A stretch of DNA of 33,426 nt. Source: Poteriospumella lacustris. Lineage: Eukaryota; Sar; Chrysophyceae; Chromulinales; Dinobryaceae. A model generated the notes under the pieces. That model ran no database searches, was not told the DNA's origin, and was given only the letters and a program-made list of their open reading frames with translations. The stretch is taken from contig SMOI01000080.1 in NCBI GenBank assembly GCA_008000375.1, forward strand, positions 46,609-80,034, in the 5' to 3' direction. The translations under genes were made by a program, and so were the position numbers. Shown here in pieces: positions 27,701 through 33,426 of this stretch; the stretch's first letter is position 1; each line of letters opens with the position of its first letter.

Positions 27701-30320
27701 GCGTCGTCGGTGTTTCTCACCGACGCGGCGCCGGCGACGCGGCGGCCGACGCTCAGCGCCGCGGCCGTCGACGCGCTTGCCGCGGCGATCGTCGCGCAGG
27801 CGCCGACGACGCCGCCGCCGCCGTCGAAGGCGCCGCTGGCGCTGCAGCGCAGCATCGGCGCGTCGCTGCGGCAGCGCGTCGACGACGAGCGCCGCGTCGT
27901 CGCGCCCAACGCGGCGTTCGTCGACGCGGCGGCCGGCGGCGGCGAGGCGCCCGCCGACGCGCGCGCGCTGCTGGTGCTGCGGCCCGACCGCAAGCGCCAC
28001 CGGCAGCGCGAGCTGGACCGCCTCGACGCGCGCTTCCGCGACCTGCACGCGACGAACATCCAGCGCATCGTGCGCGCGCTGCTCGCGAAGCGCCGCGTGA
28101 AGAAGCTGCGCAACCAGCGCGCGTGGCGCCGCGTGCTCGTGAAGCTGCAGACGCTGGTGCGCGGCTTCGTCGTGAAGCTGCGCAAGCAGCGCGAGGCGCA
28201 CGAGGCGAAGGTGGCCATCTTCATCGTGCGCAAACAGGCGCTGCTGCGCTTCCGCGCGGCCGTGACCATCACGCGCGCCTTCCGCCAGATGGCCAACCTG
28301 CGCCGCCTGCTGCGCCGCGAGCCGCTGCTGCCCGACCGCCTCGACAAATACGGAAAGCCCATGTCCACGCACGAGCAGCGCCGCGTCCTCGTGCGGCTGC
28401 TGCAGAAGAAGCCGAGCTTCCTCGTCGCCGCCACCGACGCGCTGGGCGACCCGCTCGCCGCGCGATGGCCTCCGCCGCCGCCGCCGCCGCCACCGCGACG
28501 GCCGCCGGAGACGACGCGCGCCACCGCAGCGGCCACCACGGCGACCACGGCCACCGCCACCACGCGCACGGCGGCCACCACAGCGGCGGCGGCGGCGGCC
28601 ACGCGCGCCACCGGCGGCCGCACGGCCACCGCCACCACGCGGGCCACCGCAGCGCGCACCAGCGCGCGCAGGAGCGCGACGCGTTCGACCCGGCGATGGT
28701 CGCGGCGCCGCACCTGCACCCGCAGCTGCAGCTGCTCATGAGCCAGGCGGCGGGCGGCGCGCCGCGGCTGCTGGCGCCCGGCGCCGACGACGGCGACTCG
28801 GTCGGCTCGTCGGGCGGCGGGTCGTGGGACTCGGCGTCGCAGCGGTCGCTGGACACGGCGCTGTCCTCGACGAACTCGGTCGCGATCATGCAGCGCGTCC
28901 AGTCGCAGCGCCGCGCCGCGCCGTTTCTGCCGGCGTTTCCGTCGCGGGGCCGCGCGCGGCGCGACGAGGAAGGCGACGAGGACGACGGCGACGGCGACGG
29001 CGACGCAGACGGCGACGAGGACGCGCCGCGCGGCGTCGGCGACGACTCGAGCGTCTCCGACGACGACGGCTCGCGGCAGCGCCCGCCGCAGTCGCCGTCG
29101 TTCTTCGACCAGCTCGACGCCGCGCCCGCCTCGCGGCGCGCCGGCCGCTCGCGCGCGCCGACCGCGACGCGTCGACGCTGACGGCGACGGAGTGGGCCGA
29201 GGCGCAGCTGCGGCTGCAGCGCGACGCCGCCGCCTTCGTGCGCCGCCTGCACGTGCAGCAGCTGAAGCCGCCGCCCGACCGGCTGCGCCACTCGCGACTG
29301 CTGCCGACGCTGGCGCAGGGGCTGCTCGACGCGTCGTCGAAGAAAGGCGACGGGCTCCGCCGCCTCCGCCGCGTCCAGCGCCTCGGGCAACCGAACTCGC
29401 GACTGCGGCCGCTCTGCCGCCGCGACGCGCTCGTCTTCATGGACCTCCGCCGCGCGCCCGCCGCGGACGCCACCGCGCCCGCGCGGACGCCACCGCGCCG
29501 CCCGTCGCGCTGCCCAGCGCCACCGGCGGGACGCCCGGCGCGACGCAGCCGCCGTCGACGCAGCCGACGCCGACGGCGGCGCGCGCCTCGCAGCCCGCGT
29601 CGACCGCCGCGACGCCGCACGCCGCGCTGCGTGGCGCGTCGCCACTCGTCGCGTCGCCCACGGTCGCCGCCGGACCGTCGCCCGCGGCGCTGCCCTCGCC
29701 GCGACGCAGCCGCAGCCGGCGCCGCCCCAGTCGCTGTCGCTGTCGCTGTCGGCGACGGCGCCGCTCGTGTCGCACGACGCCGTCGGCCAGCCGCGCGTCA
29801 CGGCGCAGGCGCTCGCCGAGCTCGCCGCGCTGAAAGAGGCCAAGCGGCTGCGCGAGGAAGCCGCCGCCCGCGCCGCGGCGGAGGCAGCGGCGGAGGCGGC
29901 GGAGGTGGCGACGCCGCGCGGCCGAGTCTGTCGCGGATGGCGTCGCTGATGGCGCAGCCGCTCGCGCTGACGATCGACACGACGCCGCCGCCCGAGCCGC
30001 AGGACGCCGCCGACGCCGACTCGGTGGTCAGCGAGGCGAAGTCGTCCGTCTCGGGCGATGGCAGCAGCGTCGGCGGGCTGCGCGCGGCCGTCGCGCGGCC
30101 GCACGACGTGTACCAGGTGCCCATCGGCATCTCCGCCGCGCGCCGCAAGCCGCTCGCGCACTCGTTCAGCGGCGGCAGCCTCAGCAGCAGCCTCAGCGGC
30201 AGCACCGGCGTCGCGCGGGGCCTCAACTCCGTGCGACAAGCGCGTCTTGAGGCGAAGCGGCGCCGCGACGAGGCCGAAACCGCCCGCCTGCGCGAGGCCC
30301 TCGTGCGCCTCATTTTGTGA
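24705..30320 (+). CDS. Very large IQ-motif (calmodulin-binding) protein, about 1,875 residues, with about eleven frame breaks
   Basis: Starts MSGRAKSKAEIMYRPQNKFN. The first ~1.78 kb is one clean frame: a Ser-rich region, then a conserved-looking helical domain (25480-26050; LNFKIGEFIAYRESLLKQFE, YWQYAVQRIETIAKNVPQAL, GENYLLKMWADLRALCAAAP). After about 26480 the frame shifts near 26490, 26625, 26755, 27130, 27295, 27340, 28460, 29160, 29465, 29720 and 29920, all but one by a net one-base loss. Between breaks the sense continues: APLEDWEQLREYCRYTWTRV, WTQQLHAAVDAAGAGVGFFS, and two IQ motifs at about 28050-28190 (IQRIVRALLAKRRVKKLR; LQTLVRGFVVKLRKQR). A His-rich block lies at 28530-28670 and an Asp-rich block at 28960-29070; the C-terminus is a basic helix ending ALVRLIL. 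No catalytic domain recognised; a cytoskeletal or ciliary scaffold is possible. It converges on the STELLO gene. Confidence 0.65.
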
Positions 30321-30498
30321 AACGCTCCTGTACATATCGGCTGCACCCGTTGGCGGCTCAGTCGCCCCTATTAACCTCCATAGTCTGTACATACACTCTA
30401 ATTTTTGGATTCGTCACGTCGCGCGGCGGCGGCGCCGGTTCAACGCGACCGCGCGGGGTCTACAGCGGCTCTACGGAGGCTCTACAGCGGTGCTACGG

Positions 30499-32262
30499 CT
30501 ATTTCTTGTGGCAGGAGGGGTGGGAGTGCTTGACGTCGGGGAAGGCGTACTGCAGCTCGAGCAGCGTCGCCAGCCACGCCTGCAGCAGCGCCACGTCCGC
30601 CTGCTGCACGTAGCCGCGCTCGTAGAGCATGATCCACAGGCTCTCCATGCGCTCGGGCAGCGTCTCGGCGCAGGAGTGCCAGGCGGCGAGCTGCTCGACG
30701 AGGGTGCCGGCCTGCAGGTACAGCGGCCCCTCCGAGTCGAAGTCGGCGAGGTAGTTGTGGCTGTTGCGGAACTGCACCACGAGCGGCGGGTGGAAGACCA
30801 CCGCCAGGTCCACGTCGGCCATCAGCCGCTGCGCGAAGTAGCTGCGCCAGATGTCGGACACGCGGCCGTGCACAGTGATGGGCAGCAGCAGCGTCCACAG
30901 CGCCGCGCGCGTGTGCAGCGTCGCCTGCGCGTTGTACGGGCAGAAGACCTGCTCGCGGTTGGCGTTGAACAGCGGCAGCAGCAGCGGGTGCTGGCGCAGC
31001 TGGAAGTTGAGCGGCAGCGGCTGCACGAGGCGGTAGATGGCGTCCACGTCGGGGTCGTGGTTCGCGAGGTACTGCACGACGCCCACCGACGCCGCGGGCA
31101 CCGCCACCTTGTTCAGCACGAAACTGTTCGCGGCGGCGTGCGGCGAGGACAGCGGCGCGGCCGCCGCCGAGGTGGGCGTCGAGCTGTAGTGGTGGTACGT
31201 CGCCTTGAGCAGGTGCAGCGGGTAGCCGCGCGGCCAGGCGGGGTGCGCCGTGGCGCCCATCAGCGGGTACGGGTTCAGCAGCGAGAAGTTGTACGCGAAG
31301 GGCACGTTCACGTGGTACAGGCCCTCGCTGTGGCCGCTGCCGGGCAGCACGAGCACTCGCTTCGCGGCGGCTGGCGACGGCTTCGCGGCCTCCGCTGCAG
31401 CGGCAGCGGGCGCGGCGGGTTGAACGGGCGGCGATGCTTTGGCCTCGGCCGCTTTGTGCTCGTGGCTGCCGCTGCCGCTGCTGCTGCCGTGCGCCTTGTC
31501 CTTCGAGGACGCGCTGGCGCTGTGGCTGTGCGCGACGGTGTTGGGCGCGTTGGGCAGCTTGCGGCCGTGGATCGGGTGCGCGTGGCTGGTGGCGTTGGCG
31601 CCGAGGCTGCCACGCATGTGGCCGTGCCCGCCAGTCGCCGCCGCGGCGGGCGGCAGGTCGAGCAGCATGTTGTCGTCGTCGAAGTCGAACACGGCCTGCG
31701 CGCCGTGCAGGAGCGCGAAGACGAAGCCGAGGTTCTTGCGGCCGAAGTGGTTCCAGGGCAGCAGCTTGCCCAGCGGGTGGTCGCCCGCGAAGGTCTCCTG
31801 CGCTTTATCGTCGAGGAAGACGGTCCAGTTGGCGGCCTGCGGCAGGGGGTACTCGCGGGGCCCCTTCCGGTCGCCGATGACCACCAGGCACCAGTCCTCC
31901 TCCATCGCCTGGCGCTGCACCGCCTCCGTCGGCTCGTTGATCGTCGTGACGACGGCCCAGTGGGAACAGCGCCGGTCACTCACGTGCTTCAAGCGCGACG
32001 ATGACGCAGCGTCTTTGGCCCGTTTGGCCAGATCTTTGGCGGAGACGTCTTTGAACAGCCGCGTCCCATCGAACTGCCGAAAGACTTCGCCTTTGAACAG
32101 CTTACCGCTCGTTCCTTCAATCTTCGTGTCGGCAGCTTCGCCGAGCTGTCGCTGCGCTATCCGATGGGAAATCGATTCGACCAGCAAGTCGCCCAACTCA
32201 AAATTCTGAGCGACAGCAGCCCACAGACACAACGCGCTGAGCGTTGCCAGAAAGAGTCGCAT
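30499..32262 (-). CDS. STELLO/DUF288-like glycosyltransferase-family protein
   Basis: A single exon of 587 residues. The N-terminus MRLFLATLSALCLWAAVAQN is a signal peptide or anchor, placing the protein in the secretory pathway. Family blocks in order: HWAVVTTINEPTEAV at about 101, WCLVVIGDRKGP, GRKNLGFVFALLHGAQ, FDFDDDN at 192-198 (nucleotide-sugar/metal-type acidic motif), NPYPLMG then WPRGYPLHLL, ANHDPDVDAIYRL, FCPYNAQATLHTRAALWTLL, LPITVHGRVSDIWRSYFAQR, VQFRNSHNYLADFDSEGPLY. This is the pattern of plant STELLO proteins and animal DUF288 proteins, Golgi proteins related to family GT75; plant STELLOs help assemble cellulose synthase complexes. A ~100-residue His/Ser/Ala-rich insertion (about 204-307) splits the domain. 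Activity and partner here are unknown. Confidence 0.9.
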   Translation of the reverse strand: MRLFLATLSALCLWAAVAQNFELGDLLVESISHRIAQRQLGEAADTKIEGTSGKLFKGEVFRQFDGTRLFKDVSAKDLAKRAKDAASSSRLKHVSDRRCSHWAVVTTINEPTEAVQRQAMEEDWCLVVIGDRKGPREYPLPQAANWTVFLDDKAQETFAGDHPLGKLLPWNHFGRKNLGFVFALLHGAQAVFDFDDDNMLLDLPPAAAATGGHGHMRGSLGANATSHAHPIHGRKLPNAPNTVAHSHSASASSKDKAHGSSSGSGSHEHKAAEAKASPPVQPAAPAAAAAEAAKPSPAAAKRVLVLPGSGHSEGLYHVNVPFAYNFSLLNPYPLMGATAHPAWPRGYPLHLLKATYHHYSSTPTSAAAAPLSSPHAAANSFVLNKVAVPAASVGVVQYLANHDPDVDAIYRLVQPLPLNFQLRQHPLLLPLFNANREQVFCPYNAQATLHTRAALWTLLLPITVHGRVSDIWRSYFAQRLMADVDLAVVFHPPLVVQFRNSHNYLADFDSEGPLYLQAGTLVEQLAAWHSCAETLPERMESLWIMLYERGYVQQADVALLQAWLATLLELQYAFPDVKHSHPSCHKK

Positions 32263-32907
32263 CTTCGGTCAACGAGTAAATGGCGGATGCAGCAGAAGCA
32301 GCGCTAGTCGGAGGTCGCAATTGATTTGTGTTCGGACGACGAGTCGCAGAGTCGCAGACGGTCGCCGTCAACCGCCGCGCGCCGCCGGCGACAGTGCCAA
32401 ACCCGAAACGGTCGCCGCGCGGTCATGGCCGTCGCGTACAGGCACCTCCGTATACCACGTTATGGTAGTATACCAGTATGGTGTAGCACATCAGGAGTTA
32501 TAACAGTTGGACAGTCCGTCTGCTGATCAATGTGAAAAGAAAAACAAGGCCATAACGCATCGAACAGCGGCTCGAACATCGAAAAGCAGGCCCGCCACCC
32601 ACCCTCGAGACAGCAAATGGCCGCCACATCAACATGAACAACAGCGAGAACGATATCTGTACGTCAGGTGTTGAGTGAGCAACTGGAGTTCGGAGAACGA
32701 GTTGTGTTTGATTGGCTGCATCAAAGCCTACGCGGGGTGGTGCGGTGTGTAGGGGTAACTTGATACACGGACGTGGTGCATTCTAGCGTATTCTCTAGTG
32801 TAGTCTACGTGTAGTCTATATGTAGTCTATGTGTATTCTATGTGTCGTGCTGCGACTGACAGCGACAGAAACAGATCCGGGCGATGGCTGCAGAGCGAGA
32901 CCTGCTC
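32263..32907. other. Intergenic region with lower GC and short repeats
   Basis: This 645-bp region lies upstream of the STELLO gene and downstream of the thioesterase. GC is clearly lower from about 32430. GTATACCACGTTATGGTAGT at about 32453-32472 carries an imperfect inverted repeat (TACCA/TGGTA). A 10-11-bp tandem repeat occupies 32793-32847. The GACAAGTGACA element is absent. Short frames here look like chance. Confidence 0.5.
32793..32847. repeat. Degenerate 10-11-bp TGTAGTCTA tandem repeat
   Basis: About five imperfect units of the type TCTA(C/T)(G/A)TGTAG follow each other. They lie 60-115 bp beyond the stop of the thioesterase gene (minus strand), so they probably fall in its 3' flank. 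Confidence 0.8.
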
Positions 32908-33426
32908 TCAGTAGGTCTTCGGGATCGGGAACAGGGTTTGCTGTAAGATCGCACAGAGTTGGCCCTTCGGCAAGGGGATGTCGTCCTGCGCTTCGTCGTC
33001 GCTGTTGTGGGTGTCGTCGTGGTTGCCGAAAAAGTGGCCCATCGGGTCGTAGGGCTCGCCGATGTGATAGATCTCGGCGGTGGTGACGATCAACTTCTTG
33101 CCGGTCTTTGCGACCTTGCCAACCGCGACAAGTGAGCCTCCTTTGTGCGCCGACAGGCAGTTAATCTTGTACTCCACCGTCGTCACTTCCATGCCAGGCG
33201 CGGCCACAGTCAGACCCGCGTAGCCTGCAGCAATGTCACCGATGGTTCCAATTGCCCCGCCATGAAATCCTTGAGCTTGGTTCGTGATCCGATCGGAGTA
33301 CGGCAAGATCACCTCACAGTAGCCCTTGTCGACCCGACCGAGGCGGTAGCCCATTTGTCGCATCAGCCCCTGGCGAGTGACGCTCTGATAGATTCGCTGG
33401 AAGTATTGGTTCGCGCGACCTCCCAT
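32908..33426 (-). CDS. Hotdog-fold acyl-CoA thioesterase (PaaI/ACOT13-like), possibly 5'-truncated
   Basis: 172 residues are visible. The ATG at 33426-33424 is the very last codon of the window, so it may be the start (MGGRANQYFQRIYQSVTRQG) or an internal Met. The core is CEVILPYSDRITNQAQGFHG then GAIGTIGDIAAGYAGL, the hotdog HGG...D signature in which the HGG turn and the following Asp shape the active site. VEYKINCLSAHKGGSLVAVG and VAKTGKKLIVTTAEIYHIG complete the beta-sheet. Relatives hydrolyse acyl-CoA or phenylacetyl-type thioesters, usually as tetramers. After the fold there is an acidic, His/Asp-rich tail (GNHDDTHNSDDEAQDDIPLP) not usual in the family. No intron or targeting signal seen in the visible part. 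Confidence 0.85.
   Translation of the reverse strand: MGGRANQYFQRIYQSVTRQGLMRQMGYRLGRVDKGYCEVILPYSDRITNQAQGFHGGAIGTIGDIAAGYAGLTVAAPGMEVTTVEYKINCLSAHKGGSLVAVGKVAKTGKKLIVTTAEIYHIGEPYDPMGHFFGNHDDTHNSDDEAQDDIPLPKGQLCAILQQTLFPIPKTY

Noticed and set aside
1-33426. tRNA, rRNA, CRISPR or viral genes
   Set aside because: I saw no cloverleaf-like sequence, rRNA core, spaced direct-repeat array or viral hallmark protein; the repeats present are microsatellites, short tandem arrays and the one large palindrome.

Overview
This is nuclear DNA from a eukaryote with compact genes and short GT-AG introns (59-81 bp), usually near the 5' end of the gene. The fructose-1,6-bisphosphatase has a signal peptide followed by an AFVPPSS-type junction, and the MutS2 homologue also starts with a signal-peptide-like leader. 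That pattern is typical of nuclear genes for plastid proteins in algae with secondary red plastids. A photosynthetic stramenopile or related alga is my best guess; no RNA marker is present to prove it.

Layout. 1-5.4 kb: moderate-GC DNA with a 30-copy ACG microsatellite, a nitroreductase (+), a TXNDC9/phosducin-like protein (-), an unknown helical protein (+) and a Pho84-like MFS transporter (-). 5.4-12 kb: a sideroflexin (+), a CstF-77/Rna14 mRNA 3'-end processing factor (-), and a helical, TPR-like protein with a C-terminal CaaX box (+). 12-17 kb: two genes with predicted plastid or ER presequences, MutS2 and FBPase (both +). 17-20.8 kb: a low-complexity protein gene broken by many frame changes (+) and a small membrane protein (-). 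21.0-24.5 kb: a 1.6-kb-arm inverted repeat carrying two identical, convergent copies of an LRR/coiled-coil gene around a 244-bp unique spacer. 24.7-30.3 kb: a very large IQ-motif protein gene, also broken by many frame changes (+). 30.5-33.4 kb: a STELLO/DUF288 glycosyltransferase-like protein (-) and a hotdog thioesterase reaching the right edge (-).

Organisation. Genes mostly alternate strands, giving divergent pairs separated by about 345-425 bp and tightly spaced convergent pairs. Several divergent intergenic regions carry the same element, GCGACAAGTGACA, often doubled, 110-240 bp from the flanking start codons; it is a good candidate for a shared promoter element. The genes do not form one pathway. 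The main points of interest are the palindromic duplication, the shared promoter element, the plastid-type MutS2 with a degraded Smr domain, the FBPase lacking the usual redox cysteines, a phosphate-transporter relative lacking the proton-coupling aspartates, and about 20 reading-frame breaks that are almost all single-base losses in GC-rich low-complexity sequence.
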